This document shows, piece by piece, positions 1 to 11,078 of a DNA stretch of 64,000 nucleotides. The number at the start of each line of letters is the position of its first letter. Position 1 is the first letter of the stretch. The notes beneath the pieces are model-generated. The model saw nothing but the letters and a program-made list of their open reading frames with translations, did no database searches and was not told the DNA's origin. Source of the stretch: Chelydra serpentina (taxonomy: Eukaryota; Chordata; Testudines; Chelydridae); contig JBAIAC010000018.1 in NCBI GenBank assembly GCA_037349315.1, positions 8,928,001-8,992,000 of the forward strand, in the 5' to 3' direction. Both the position numbers and the translations under genes were made by a program.

Positions 1-1974
1 GATACATACCCATGCATTTTATTAAGCAGGCATACGTTTCCTTCAGTTTCACGCAATCAGCAATACAAAGAAGGCCAGATTGTGATTGGCCCCTGCAAAG
101 TGGGAGGAGTGTGAGAGGAACTTTATCTCCTTGTTGCACCCCTGCCCAAACAACACAAAAGATGAAGGCACTAGTAGAAATGTGTGGCTAAGATAGGAAA
201 ATTATTGCAACCTCTTGCAATTTTGTTAGTGATGCTTGAGGCAGAATAGCATCTATCTGGCTCTCCTTTACCTGTGTTGGCTATACGTTTAAGGTGGTAC
301 CTCATAGAAAACTTTCAAAAAATAGGAAAATACAGCCTTTCAGTAATTACAGTCTCTTCGGGAGGACACAGGATAAAGAACATGACGGAAAGTCGAGGGG
401 GTCTGGGGAGAGGTGTAATTTAAAAAGTGAAAATTAACGTAATCTTTCTGCCTTTTGATCTGTGTCTTGATGGAAAAAGCAAATCAGAACCAGGACCTCC
501 AGTCCACACTTGTATATTTAATGTGCTTTTTACATATTTCTGCATAGCTCCGCTTTGATCTCTAAACCGAGTTCCAAATTAACACCTTCTCCATTAAATT
601 CTCTGTTCACCCTCCCCCCATTTCATTTACCAACGACTGATTCACAAAGGGTTGGCTTTCATTATTAATTAGCATGTTGCAAGCCATGGGCCAACACCAT
701 CTTTTAAAGAAGTATATAGCTCCCAGACTTACTGAGTACATTTATTTGATCTGGCGCCCAAAAGTTTTCAAAGCCATGAAACGGGAAGCCTGGAACTGTT
801 GCCTGATTTAGGGTGTTAATAATATGAATTTGGATAGTATGGGTTTTTGGCTTGCCAATCTGTTTGATCAGAAGAGAAAAGTTCTTGTCCTGAATCAGGC
901 CCCACAGCATTTATAAAGGACCCTCGGGGGTATCACAGGAAGCTCACACTGAGACAGATAGCGCCGTAAAGACTTTGTATTAAAATCAATGAAATTAGTA
1001 AGTAAATGGTAAAATAATCACAGTTACAAAGTTACAGTTGCATTACTGCTATTCAAAAGATACATATGGTATTACGGTATTATCTGCTACAAAGCTTTGG
1101 TTAATATACTCAGACCCTTCCTTGATGACCTGGTGGTGAGAGATACAGGACCAGCTTTGCCTCGAACAGTCCAGGTTTCTCAATTCTTGAGTGAGAGGTG
1201 CAGAGCTTAGAAGAAGCTAATGCTAAGAGCTATCAAAGCTAACTTAGAGTTTACTTAACTAACTTTAAACTTAAAATCAAAACTTAATAAACAAACTAAG
1301 AATAAAAGCTTAGAGAAACCAAGCTTAGCCTAGTCCCCTTGGAACTAAGAAAAACAAGTACCGCCTATTAATAGTTAATAGTCATTGAAGATAAATAGAA
1401 TAGAATGAATGAATACTTTAGTGAGGTGGGCCACCACTTTTATAGGGCACAAGTGCCAGAAATCCTTCCTTCTACGCCCAAATTTCATTCCTTACCCACA
1501 AAAATGTTAGGGTACCCTTACTTCATAGGCTGGTATGTTTGTGCGTATAGACGACATGTACATACGCACATATGTTGTTTTTGTTCTTTAGTCATTTCAG
1601 TTCTTTCCTTGTGGTGTACCTGTTAAGTCTGTGGGTACAAACTTGAAAAAACCCTTATACCATTCTTCCATTGTCTATCTGTCTTGATAAAAGGTCTTGG
1701 ACATATGTGTGTGTGACTTACTATTTAGGTAAAAGGTCTCAATATGTAGGCCAACTTTGCTATCTGGGTGAAAGGTATATCCCAGATATAGATATACTAA
1801 CTTTGCCTTAGCTTAACATACAGGCTATGGCCTGTAGGTCCCTTGCATTACAGCCAAACTTACTTTAATATAAATTTATAAACCTATTACAATAAACCAA
1901 ATACTTAAACTACAAGAAAAGATATTATATATAATATATATGATGTGTGCAAGCAAGCAGGTTAATCCTATAGG

Positions 1975-2500
1975 CTACAGAACCATGGAGCTCTCAGAGC
2001 TTCTAAAGTCCCTGCCATCGAGCGGGATCCTGGAAGTCCTGGGATGGGCATCCAGGTCTGTGGCTGTGGGGCAACCCTGCCCTGGTCCTGGAGACCCCAG
2101 GGCTATGAGGCTCCTGGGCCAGCTGGTTCCCTATGTTGCCTGACTCTTAAGCAGGCAGCCCTGGGATTTTGGAAGCCCTGGAGTCCCTGGCACAGGGCAA
2201 TCTGCATAGTAGGGCTGCCCCAGAGCTGCAGACCCTCAGAACCCCAGCAGCTGCTGCTTAAAATTGACATTCTTATCTATTTGAGTCAGCAGCTCCTATG
2301 ATCTCAGGGAGCATATTTTGTTTTAGAAATACCATGCATCAGTGTTCCTGAAATGAAACTTTTTCAGGTTCATGGGAATTTTTGTTTTTGTTTGTTTCAG
2401 TCCAAATCAGAACAAAAGCAAGTTTCCAAATTTTTCTCTGGAACTGGAAATCTGTAGTTTTGGCCAGCTCTGATCCCTAATTACTGATGGTTTCTATTGG
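1975..2500. repeat. Possible unclassified interspersed repeat
   Basis: A moderately GC-rich block (1980-2250) in AT-rich surroundings is followed by a tail with repeated GGAATTTTT and AATTTTT motifs. It resembles degraded sauropsid interspersed repeats, but I found no ends or target duplication. Confidence 0.25.
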
Positions 2501-2870
2501 GTTTTGTAAACTATTGCTTTTTCCCCACCAACAACTGCAGTTGTTGTGTAAATTGCAAATCAAAAGTAGACTAACAACATTAAAGGTTAAACTGTTATGC
2601 TCACTTCCACATAGTATTTATCTGTTATGAAAATGTTAAGCATAGCCTCTTAAGGGGAAAAGAAAACCCAGAGGAATATGGCTCATTTATCATTAGCTGT
2701 TTTTGAACTCATAGAAAGAAGACATGTCTGTTCAGGTTTCATTGGCTTATCAGTCACAAAGTTAAATACTAAGTCATCAGCAAATTTATGACTAGGGATT
2801 TATTATGCTGTTCTCCCCTCTCTCCTCTGGTGAACACCCCTTGCATCTGCCAACTCATCAGTTTTCTTTT

Positions 2871-2950
<80 letters not shown>

Positions 2951-2952
2951 TC
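2871..2952. repeat. (TTTC)n microsatellite
   Basis: About 20 pure tetranucleotide units. The Phe-Leu-Ser-Phe reading frames across it are products of the repeat and not coding. Confidence 0.99.
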
Positions 2953-4775
2953 CTTTGTATTGTCCCAACCTAATTTTCAGATGTACTAGCAAATCCCACT
3001 GAAGTCAGTGAGAGAAGCAGGTGCTCAGTACCTCGCAGAATGAGGCCATTAATAATTTTGCAGTAGTTTCTAGCACTACGAGATACATGAACTACACACC
3101 TGCAGAGCTGGGGGCGAAACCTACAGACCTCTGTAAAGAGCTCTCACATCTTGACTTAAGGGGAAGGGTACGTTAGCTATCAGCAACAGAAGGATTCTTA
3201 GTGTATATCTAAGCTGCAACCAGCCAACAGAGTGCAATGTAGGCACGCAAGTATAAGCCTTGATTCTTCAGTTGGCTGTGCATGGGTGGACTGCTGTGCC
3301 CATGCAGAGGCCAATTTACTTCAGCAGGGCTCCAAGCAACAGGCCTGTTGATATGCGGTGAGTAACAGATTGGAGCCATAGAATGTCCAATCTTGCTCCC
3401 GCTGAAGTGAAGGGCAAAAAATTCTCACTGACGTCATTTGGTTCCAGATTGGACCTCAGAAGACTTTTGGCACCAGTGGGAACAAGCAGATATGCTGTGC
3501 TTCTGAAAAGTCATGCTGCAAATGACTAATTCAACAAAAATAAATGGGGTGTGTGTGTTTGTAAATCAAAAATGCAAATCAACGGAAAAGATTTAGTGCA
3601 AAAAAATTAACTCTATGCTTGTTCATCATAACAGCCAGTTGAAAACGGTTATTATCCCATCCAGCATAAACACCAAATCAACACTTGGAAAGTAATTACA
3701 AGGTAGGATATACATATCTAGAAATGGATATATGTAAATACAGCTAAGAACTGATGACAAGTAAATATGTGTATTAACTGAATTTTTTTTTAAGTCACCA
3801 CCTGCAAGAATGACTTGTGAATTATTCATCCTCTGCAGTGAGTTCTGAATTTAGATTTCTGATTTTAAGAATCTTTAGGTGGCAGTTAATTCATAACTTT
3901 CATCATTAACCTTTGCTATTTGGGTGGTTGTGACCATATTGGAGCAATCATATGCCTACTGAAAATGTTTCTAGGTATCAGTTTGGACTGACCCAAGTCC
4001 TATTAAAGTTAATGGTAGTCTTTCCACTGATTTAATCAGAGTTGGAGCAGGCCCCAGAATACCAAAGCTGATGTGTAATGGTTTTCAGAGACACTGGATT
4101 CCCCCACAGGACTGATCTTGTCAGCTGTGCTCAAAAGAGAGATACATCTTGTTTCCTTCAGGTCTGCTCAGTTTGTCTGGCCACGCTCCAGGATTTACTG
4201 TATGGTACTTGCTTTTTAGTCCCCTAAATCAGGAAAATCTGTCTCACTCCTCAGGAATCCAGTCCTGATTCAAATAACATTAATGAGAGGTTTTAGCCAT
4301 TGACTTCAGTGGGAGCAAAATCAGATATACTCTATATTTGTGCGAGTGTTGCACTCTATTGGCTTGTTACTGCTCACAAATAACATAAAATCCTTCTACA
4401 GATGATCCATAATGCAAATTTTTTGTTGGCTCATGTGTTTAAAGGCCTGTATAGTATGTTTGGAACTATAGGACCAACAATTCAGTCCCAGCTCTGCAGG
4501 AGTTATGTTCAGATAATAGGCTCTCAATAGCTAAACCTAATTTTGATTTCACTTGTGTGAAAAGGAAAAATCAGTTTGCTTTCAAATATCTAGTGCTAAG
4601 TCTCCTTAGCACATATTTTTAAAATTGTGAAACAACTGAGTAAATACTTTTTTCTTATATCCCACAATGTCAGGGAACCAGGAAATGTGTATGTCTAAAA
4701 CAAGCTAAATGCCATCCGACATCACAGAAGAAGCATAATTCAGTCCAGTTAAGAGTAATAGAACCTTCAGAGGAT

Positions 4776-4816
4776 GGGGTGGGGGTGGGGGTGGGGGTGG
4801 GGGTGGGGGGAAGGCA
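4776..4816 (+). repeat. (GGGGGT)n G-rich repeat
   Basis: Six runs of four or more G separated by single T residues. This fits the G-quadruplex consensus on the plus strand. Confidence 0.95.
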
Positions 4817-5035
4817 GCTAAGATGGATAGGGGACTGCAAACTGTGTGTTAGTAAATAGAGATCAATTTTCCTGCATTTAACACATTATTTGGACAATTG
4901 CAGTAAAAATACATAGACATTTTAAAAACAATGCCTTTAATTTTACAAACACCCATCTGCAGACACAGTTGGAATCCATTACAAGTCCTAAATGATTTGT
5001 CTAGCTTACTCACAGTTTGCTTGTAAACTCATGGC

Positions 5036-5048
5036 GGGGGGGGGGGGG
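5036..5048 (+). repeat. Poly-G tract (13 G)
   Basis: An uninterrupted run of 13 G residues; length is likely to vary between individuals or by sequencing error. Confidence 0.9.
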
Positions 5049-5608
5049 CGCAGAGGGAGGAGGAGGAAATTAACCTACTCAGCATAATTTGGAATAGGTA
5101 ACTGGGACGCTGATAGAGGAAAGAGATTAGAAGAAAATGATAAAGTTTGCATAAAAAGAGGTTCACCTGCAGCAGAGACCACTACAGTTCTTCACAGTGC
5201 ACAGACCCTTTTCCTCATAGCTGTGATTGGTTACCCAATATTGTCTACTGCATCTGCATGGGTATTTGGATTGACTGGTAATTAAGAAACTCAAGGATAG
5301 AGGGGCAAGAATCCTAATTGTGGATGGATCTAGTTAAAAACACTGCAGTAAAGAATCCTCCATGGGATGCCTGGGAATTGCAACACAAGCTAGCAACCTG
5401 GAGGTTTCTAAAACATTTTCTAAATGACCAAAATAACTCCTTAACCTTTGCATTGTTTTATGTCCACCTACAACAGACACGTGCAACCCTCGCCCTGCAA
5501 ACCTTTGCTCATGACAGTAATCCACACTCAGGCAATTTAGCGTATTTGATTTCATGGGACTACTCTAGCGAGCAAGGACTTACCCACATGAGTAACAGTT
5601 TACAGGAC

Positions 5609-5734
5609 TGTTCAATCCTTGAGGGGGCCATTTAGGGATTTGGGGCTTGGTCCTGCTTTGAGCAGGGGGTTGGACTAGATGACCTCCTAAGGTCCCTTCC
5701 AACCCTGATATTCTGTGATTCTATGATTCTATGA
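5609..5734 (+). mobile_element. 5'-truncated Cry I-type SINE
   Basis: The sequence begins inside the tRNA-derived head at the B-box region (TTCAATCCTTGAGGGGG). It continues through the body and a CR1-like tail (GGTTGGACTAGATGACC) and ends in repeats of the octamer ATTCTATG, as CR1-mobilised elements do. It matches the reverse complement of the complete copy at 40234-40411. SINE identity is strong; the left boundary is approximate. Confidence 0.85.
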
Positions 5735-5893
5735 CTGTGCCCTTGGATGTTGAACTACTGTCGCTGCCTGGTTTTTATGGCCAAAATCATCAAAAGTATC
5801 ATGTGATTTTGGGAGCCCAACTCTAAAATGGCTTCAAAATACACTTCAAAATCTTTCATCATATGAATGAGCTAGTATAAAAAGGGTCACACT

Positions 5894-6096
5894 CAGTAGC
5901 GTAGGCAGGTTTAGAGCACAGGGGGAGTGGCGGCGCTATAAAAAGGCACCTCCCGGCTCCCCCTTTACTCACGTGGCGGTGCTTTAAAGGGCCCGGGGCT
6001 CCAGCCGCTGCGGAGCGGTGCTCGGGCGGTGCCTTAGTGCCGCTTCTCCTCACAGGGGAAGGGCCGCTCCCCCGTTCCCCCCCGGCTACGCTACTG
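5894..6096. mobile_element. hAT MITE (203 bp) with 8-bp TSD GTCACACT
   Basis: Terminal inverted repeats CAGTAGCGTAGGC and its near reverse complement (GCTACGCTACTG at the right end) bound a GC-rich body with no coding capacity. Perfect 8-bp target duplications GTCACACT lie at 5886-5893 and 6097-6104. The duplication length and CAG..CTG ends identify the hAT superfamily; transposition would have needed an enzyme supplied in trans. Confidence 0.92.
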
Positions 6097-6389
6097 GTCA
6101 CACTTTATGTTAAGTGATCATTTATAAAGAGTTAATACATGATTAAAACATCATTGAATCATTTAACTGATAATTTACATCAAGTCACTCACAAGTATTT
6201 TATTTGGCTATAAGCTGTTTAGTGTTGGTTAGACTCAACATTCTATAACAACTGAACAAACATCTATGAATTTCTGTTAACCCTTTGCAATTATTTATAG
6301 ATGTACCCTTAGTATAAAGTGAGACCATAAAACGTAAACAAAAAAGGAGCCTCCCTCCATGACAGTGGAATTCTCAGGATAATTCAAAT

Positions 6390-6749
6390 CACAGCCGCCA
6401 ACTTCCTGTTACGCTGGTGGGTGCTGACACCCAGCGTCAGGGGTGGGGCCCCGCCCCCGATGCCGGGCCCCCCCCCGACACCGGGCGACGTGGCGGGGCC
6501 CCGCCCCCGACGCCGGGTCCCGCCCCCGACGCCGGGTCCCGCCCCCGACGCCGGGTGACGTTGCGGGGCCCCGCCCCCGACGCAACGTTGCCCAGTGTCA
6601 GGGGTGGGGCCCCGCAATGTCTCCTGGTGCTCCGGTGAGTTTGCCGCGGGTCTGGGGTGGGTGGGGAGTTGCCAGTGGGTGCAGAGCACCCACCAATTTT
6701 TCCCCGTGGGTGCTCCAGCACCGGAGCACCCACGAAGTCGGCACCTATG
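6390..6749. mobile_element. hAT MITE (360 bp) with internal GC-rich minisatellite
   Basis: Perfect 8-bp target duplications ATTCAAAT lie at 6382-6389 and 6750-6757. The ends are CACAGCCGCCAAC and GTCGGCACCTATG, imperfect inverted repeats. Inside, 6440-6600 holds about four to five units of a 19-bp motif (GCCCCCGACGCCGGGTCCC and variants). Four overlapping long reading frames on both strands result from this GC bias and are not genes. Confidence 0.88.
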
Positions 6750-6813
6750 ATTCAAATGATTGTTAATGTATTTAAGTGTATACATTTATGTAGTTGAACT
6801 TGATGTCCTAGTG

Positions 6814-7124
6814 CAGGGGTCGGCAACCTTTCAAAGGTGGTGTGCCAAGTCTTCGTTTATTCACTCTGATTTAAGGTTTCGCGTGCCAGTAATACATTTT
6901 CATGTTTTTCGAAGGTCTCTTTCTATAAGTCTTTAATATATAACTAAACTATTGCTGAATGTTAAGTAAATAAGGTTTTTTAAATGTTTAAGAAGCTTCA
7001 CTTAAAATTAAATTAAAATGGAAAGCCCCCCAGACTGGTGGCCAGGACCCAGGTAGTGTGAGTGCCATTGAAAGTCAGCTCGCGTGCCGCCTTTGGCACC
7101 CATGCCATAGGTTGCCTACCTCTG
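6814..7124. mobile_element. hAT MITE (311 bp) with 8-bp TSD
   Basis: Terminal inverted repeats CAGGGGTCGGCAACC and GGTTGCCTACCTCTG. Flanking octamers TCCTAGTG (6806-6813) and TCCTAGAG (7125-7132) match at 7 of 8 positions. Non-coding; about 65 bases from the preceding MITE. Confidence 0.93.
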
Positions 7125-7177
7125 TCCTAGAGTAAGGTGAATATAGCATACAAGTAACAAAGTACAAATTATAAGCA

Positions 7178-7204
7178 GCCTGACTTTCAAAGATGATGAG
7201 CACC
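7178..7204 (+). repeat. Left part of a palindromic repeat split by the Gypsy insertion
   Basis: The segment contains GACTTTCAAAGATGATGAG. A near reverse complement, including GGTGGTCAGCACCTTTGAAA, resumes at 11012-11078 on the far side of the Gypsy element. This suggests that one palindromic repeat was the insertion target. Confidence 0.6.
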
Positions 7205-7352
7205 TGTAGTGGGAGAACACAAAGAGCCACGCTTTAAACAGCAACTAGAGGATGCCCTAGCCTGGAATTCCTACATTTATTAAGCTCCCTGCTGCAACGC
7301 ATCCTGATCCTCTCTGGTAACTCTGGAGAACCAGAAACTCTATAAACACTCA
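7205..7352 (-). repeat. 3' LTR of the short-LTR Gypsy element
   Basis: About 148 bases beginning TGTAGT on the plus strand and ending ACTCA next to the polypurine tract. It aligns along its length, diverged, with 10645-10765 plus 10980-11011. LTRs this short are unusual but do occur in Gypsy lineages. Confidence 0.75.
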
Positions 7353-7913
7353 TCTCCCTTTTTTATAACAAAAGATTAAAATATAATTATAAAGCAACGT
7401 ATATACACACAACAGTTCAAAATAAACTACAAATTCCTTAAAACTATTTACACGATTACATCTTCTTATCAATTGTATTTAAATAGTACTGAGCAGTATT
7501 CTAAGGATCAAGTCTTTGAGGAGGTTTGATCAGTCTCACTTCTGTTGAGTTTGTGCATGGTGTGCTCTGTGAAGGGGGCTCACTTCCTGATAAAATACTC
7601 ACAGGACCCAGATCCTCTCTTTGTTGTGTTGGAAAATATTGAAGATGAACATGATTCTGCCAGAGAAGTCCTCTTTGCAGTCTCCACTAGGTAGGATCTG
7701 GGAGTTTCCTCTATGTTATGAATAGTTAAATGTTTGAGAGCTTTTGAGCCAAACCTTGTTCCTGGGGCTCAGATCAGGTAGTGCTTTTCCTCTGTGCTGA
7801 AGATATGCCAAATGGAAGATGACTGAAACAGTATCTTCCAAATGGGGTGATGCATGTAGTTAATGGCATAGGTTCTTTAGCAAGAGGGCTTTGCTAGGTG
7901 TGTGCCGTAACAT

Positions 7914-8456
7914 CTAATTTTGAGAAGGCTTTTTGGCTTCTGATAACTGAGCTAATGTCTGGTCAACTGCAGGCAGTGTGTGTCTTTCTCTGCACATGCT
8001 TTCACTAAGCTGTGTAAGGTCTACACAAATCTGGATTTTGCCATTGGGCTTTGATACTACAACCACCCCTGCATACCAATCTGTGGGTTCTTCTATATGG
8101 GAAATAACCCCCATGTCTTCCATTCTCTTTAATTCTTCTTTAATTTTCCCTACCAAGGGTATAGGAATGTGCCATGGGGCTGGAAGAGTAAAGGGAGTTG
8201 TTGATGGCACCAGTTTTATTTTGTATTCCCTTGACAGCTATCCGAGCCCTGTGAAGATGTGTGAATACATCTCCTGAATAGCTTACTTTCTGCTATTAAT
8301 ACATTCCAGTTTATCTGCTAGGTGTAGTCCTTGTACTGCTGGTCATCCTAGTAGAGGAGTTGTCTATCTTTATATTACATATTACTTGTTGAAGAACTTT
8401 CCATCCTTTCTCCAGTTTCCCATGGTACTGGCCACAAACATTCAATATAATGTTAC
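7914..8456 (-). pseudogene. Gypsy reverse-transcriptase N-terminus and protease C-terminus, broken
   Basis: The RT start is recognisable by the K-E-E-L-K-R-M-E series, E-P-T-D-W and K-P-N-G-K-I-Q-I-C-V-D-L, which precede the catalytic region in Ty3/Gypsy RT. Above 8210 the same frame reads backwards through a TAG codon into a protease-RT linker. The protease end is cut from its active-site part by the solo LTR. The catalytic YxDD motif is absent. Confidence 0.8.
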
Positions 8457-8460
8457 TAGC

Positions 8461-8878
8461 TGGTGACAGTTAGCAAGTGAGATTGCACTCTGACATCAAT
8501 TAGTTCTTCTGGAGAAGGCTGACTGGGGTAATTGAAGTTAATTATCTAATTAATTGAGGAGGCTGGGTGATTTAAAGACCCAATTAGCCCATCAGCTCAA
8601 GACTGATAAGAAGGGCGCAGGAAGGAAGTGAGGGAGAGAAGAACTAGGCTTGCTGAGCCCAGTCTCATTGACATTTCTGGAAAGGGAGATCTCTGGTCCT
8701 CTTAGGCCCTGGGGAAAGGGCTGGAAACACAGGGGACACTACACAGCATTACTGCACAGGATCATAAAAGTGTTAGTGGAGGGAACATAAATAAACAGCA
8801 TGGTGTGGATACGCAATCACTGGAGTTAGAGTCATTTATGTGATGCTAGAAGACAGGATCAGAGTGCACCCTACTACA
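8461..8878 (+). mobile_element. Solo LTR (418 bp) inserted in the Gypsy protease gene, TSD TAGC
   Basis: The insert begins TGGTGACAG and ends CTACTACA (TG...CA), flanked by TAGC at 8457-8460 and 8879-8882. Removing it and one TAGC restores continuity of the host element's protease region across the site, which independently supports the boundaries. An AATAAA at about 8789 suggests plus orientation. Ends, 4-bp duplication and lack of coding sequence fit a solo LTR left by recombination; its family is unknown to me. Confidence 0.8.
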
Positions 8879-8882
8879 TAGC

Positions 8883-9010
8883 TCCACATAGAATCTTATT
8901 TGGTCTTTGTAGATCACCATCCTGGAATCAATTATTATCTTTTTTGGAAATGCAGTTACTGCTGCCCCTGTATCAATTTTAAATTTACAGTTTCAACCAT
9001 TTATATTCAT
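8883..9010 (-). pseudogene. Gypsy aspartic protease active-site fragment
   Basis: The minus strand encodes C-K-F-K-I-D-T-G-A-A-V-T-A-F, the retropepsin catalytic loop, with D-T-G at 8966-8974. It is followed by an in-frame stop and then the inserted LTR. Confidence 0.75.
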
Positions 9011-9334
9011 GCTTGTGCACCCGGTGTTCTCTGTTCTATTGGGAATATAGTCCCTAGAAGTATGCAGTCATTGTTATCTGATAACACTCCCTCTTGGATT
9101 GTTTCCACTACTCTTGGCAATCTGCATGATCACAGTGTCCCATTTTGTGGCATCTCCTACCTTCCGCCTTGCTAGCTGGTTAAGGTTGCAAGCTGTATCT
9201 TGCCACATCTTCTATAGCTTTTCTAAGCTTCCCTCCTATTAAGGTTTCTTTGTTCTCCCACTCTCCAGTTGTGCACTATTCTTATGGTATAAATTTGGTC
9301 TGACTGGTCCTTTCACATTTGGGTCTTTTTCTCA

Positions 9335-9600
9335 TTAGTGTGTCAATTTTGTCTGAAGCAGTTTCCTGAATATATTATTAGTATGCAAGTCACAAAGCTG
9401 TTTCTTTACAGCTTCTTGGATTCTTACTTTTGCTAGTGTGAGATCTGGGTCTAACTGAAGCTGTACTGATAAACTGGTGTATCTTATTAGTTCTTCTATT
9501 CTATATTTCGAATGTTCAGTAAGACTATGAACTGCAGTAATAAAAGTCTGAGACTTTTCCCTTGTGACTGGCACCTCTTACTGAATTTAGCCCTTTCATA
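9335..9600 (-). pseudogene. Gypsy gag (capsid) remnant
   Basis: The frame contains E-E-L-I-R and L-Q-L-D-P-D-L-T-L-A-K followed by Q-E-A-V-K-K-Q, the capsid C-terminal pattern seen in vertebrate Gypsy gag. A small indel is likely between the I-R and L-Q-L blocks. It lies 5' of the protease, as expected. Confidence 0.7.
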
Positions 9601-9669
9601 TGTAATATTATGTCTGCCTATGAAATGGGCATCAAAAGCCTTTCACTTTGCAGTATTTTATCTTTTCCT

Positions 9670-10316
9670 CATAAGAAGATAACATCAGAATGGCCATACT
9701 GGGTCAGACCAATGGCCTATCTAGTCCAGAATCCTGTCTTCTGACAGTGGCTGGTGCCAGATGCTTCAGAGGGAATGAACAGAACAGTTCAATTTATTGA
9801 GTGTTCAGTCCCAGTTTCTGACAGTGAGAGGCTTAGGGACACCTGGAGAATGGGTTCATGAAGGATGGATCTATCCCCTGTCAACCCACTTATATTTTTC
9901 CCTTCACAATGTGCCTTGGCAATGAGTTCCACAGGCTGATTGTGCGTTGTGTGAAGAAGTACTTTCTTATGTTTGTGTTAAACCTGCTGCCTGTTAATTT
10001 CATTGGATGACTCCTAGTTCTCGTGTTATGGGAAGGGGGAAATAACACTTCCTACTTTACTTTCCCCATGCCATTCATGATTTTATAGATTTCTATCATA
10101 TCTCCCCCTTAGTTGTCTCTTTTCTAAGCTGAACAGTCCCAGTCTTTTTAATCTCTCCTCATATGGAAGTTGTTCCCTAGTCCTAATAATTTTTGTTGGC
10201 ATTCTCTGTACTTTTTCCAACTCTAATATACCTTTTTTGAGATTGGGCAATCAGAACGGCATGCAGTTTTCTAGGTGTGGGCACACCATGGTCTTATATA
10301 GTGGCATTATGATCCT
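9670..10316 (-). mobile_element. CR1 LINE, 3' end with ORF2 C-terminus remnant
   Basis: The plus strand starts with CATAAGAA and GGCCATACTGGGTCAGACC, the antisense of a common sauropsid CR1 3' end. Translated on the minus strand, the rest shows the diverged C-terminal part of CR1 ORF2, downstream of RT. The copy is 5' truncated, as usual for target-primed retrotransposition, and sits between gag and the 5' LTR of the Gypsy element. Confidence 0.9.
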
Positions 10317-10644
10317 CCAATGAGGAGTAGCTTGCACAGTATATCAGCAGCAGCATTACCCATGGCAAATAGGGAATTACATGGTATTCTTGTGCTTTCG
10401 CTGTTAAAGCAGAAGTCATCTAGAATTGCTCAAATCTATGGATTTCAGCTGCCTGAGTTGCCAAAATCAGACTTTTGTACTATGGGCTCCATTGCTGTGC
10501 TGAGACAAGGTTCTGCCTCCTTCCTGCTGTAGATTTCACAAGTCTGCTCGCTGATTTTCCATTTTCACTGTTCTGGAAGTCTGAGGGTCTCATCTTTCCT
10601 TTACTCTGTCTTTAGAGAGAGGGATTCATTCATTTCTGAAACCA

Positions 10645-11011
10645 TGTAGTATAAGGACATAGACACAAAGATCCATGCTTTAAGCAGCACCTAGAGAACT
10701 CCCTAACCAGGAAGTTCCTATGTTTAACCTCCCTGATGCACCATATCTTGGTCCTCTCTGGTAACCACTGTTCCCTCTAAGCTGTGCGCGTGTGTATATG
10801 CACATAGATCCTAAACCCTGCGCACACGGCAAAACACCGCACGCACAAAAATTTGCACAGAAGCACAACAATTTGCATAGAAGAAATTTTTTGTGCACAC
10901 GGCCTGTCAAAAATTTGCACAGAAGAAATGTTTTTGCGCACACGGCCTGTCAAAAATTAGAGGGAACATTGCTGGTAACTGTGGAAGACCAGGAACTCTA
11001 TTGCTACTCCA
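10645..11011 (-). repeat. 5' LTR of the short-LTR Gypsy element (split by a MITE)
   Basis: It starts TGTAGT directly after TTTCTGAAACCA, whose reverse complement begins TGG as a tRNA primer-binding site should. Homology to 7205-7352 resumes after the MITE at 10980. Without the MITE and its duplication the LTR is about 153 bases. Confidence 0.75.
10766..10971. mobile_element. hAT MITE (206 bp), perfect 8-bp TSD CTGGTAAC
   Basis: Inverted ends CACTGTTCCCTCTAA and TTAGAGGGAACATTG. Perfect duplications CTGGTAAC lie at 10758-10765 and 10972-10979. The body carries about two copies of a motif with GCACACGGC and AATTTGCACAGAAG. It shares ends with the 1.1-kb element at 16183-17290. Confidence 0.95.
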
Positions 11012-11078
11012 GAGTACCCACAAATCCCACTGAAGTCCAGGCCACCTGTAGGTGGTCAGCACCTTTGAAATATAGGCT
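11012..11078 (+). repeat. Right part of the palindromic repeat split by the Gypsy insertion
   Basis: It contains AAATCCCACTGAAGTCCAGG at the symmetry centre and the inverted arm matching 7178-7204. Confidence 0.6.

Larger units (their letters stand above)
7205..11011 (-). mobile_element. Short-LTR Ty3/Gypsy element, deleted and nested with later insertions
   Basis: Read on the minus strand: 5' LTR (10645-11011), PBS-like TGGTTTCAGAAA, gag remnant (9335-9600), protease DTGAA (8960-8974), RT N-terminus (7914-8210), integrase C-terminal remnant (about 7672-7712), polypurine tract AAAAAAGGGAGA, 3' LTR (7205-7352). Most of RT, all of RNase H and the integrase core are missing, so the element has a large internal deletion. 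Later insertions are a solo LTR (8461-8878), a CR1 copy (9670-10316) and a hAT MITE inside the 5' LTR (10766-10971). Flanks GAGCACC and GAGTACC (6 of 7) may be the old target duplication. Stops and frameshifts throughout make it inactive. Confidence 0.85.

Noticed and set aside
2871..2952. CRISPR-like regular repeat
   Set aside because: It is a pure TTTC microsatellite without spacers, in vertebrate DNA.
6384..6785. Four overlapping frames at 6.4-6.8 kb, rich in Pro, Arg and Gly
   Set aside because: They are products of the GC-rich minisatellite inside a MITE.
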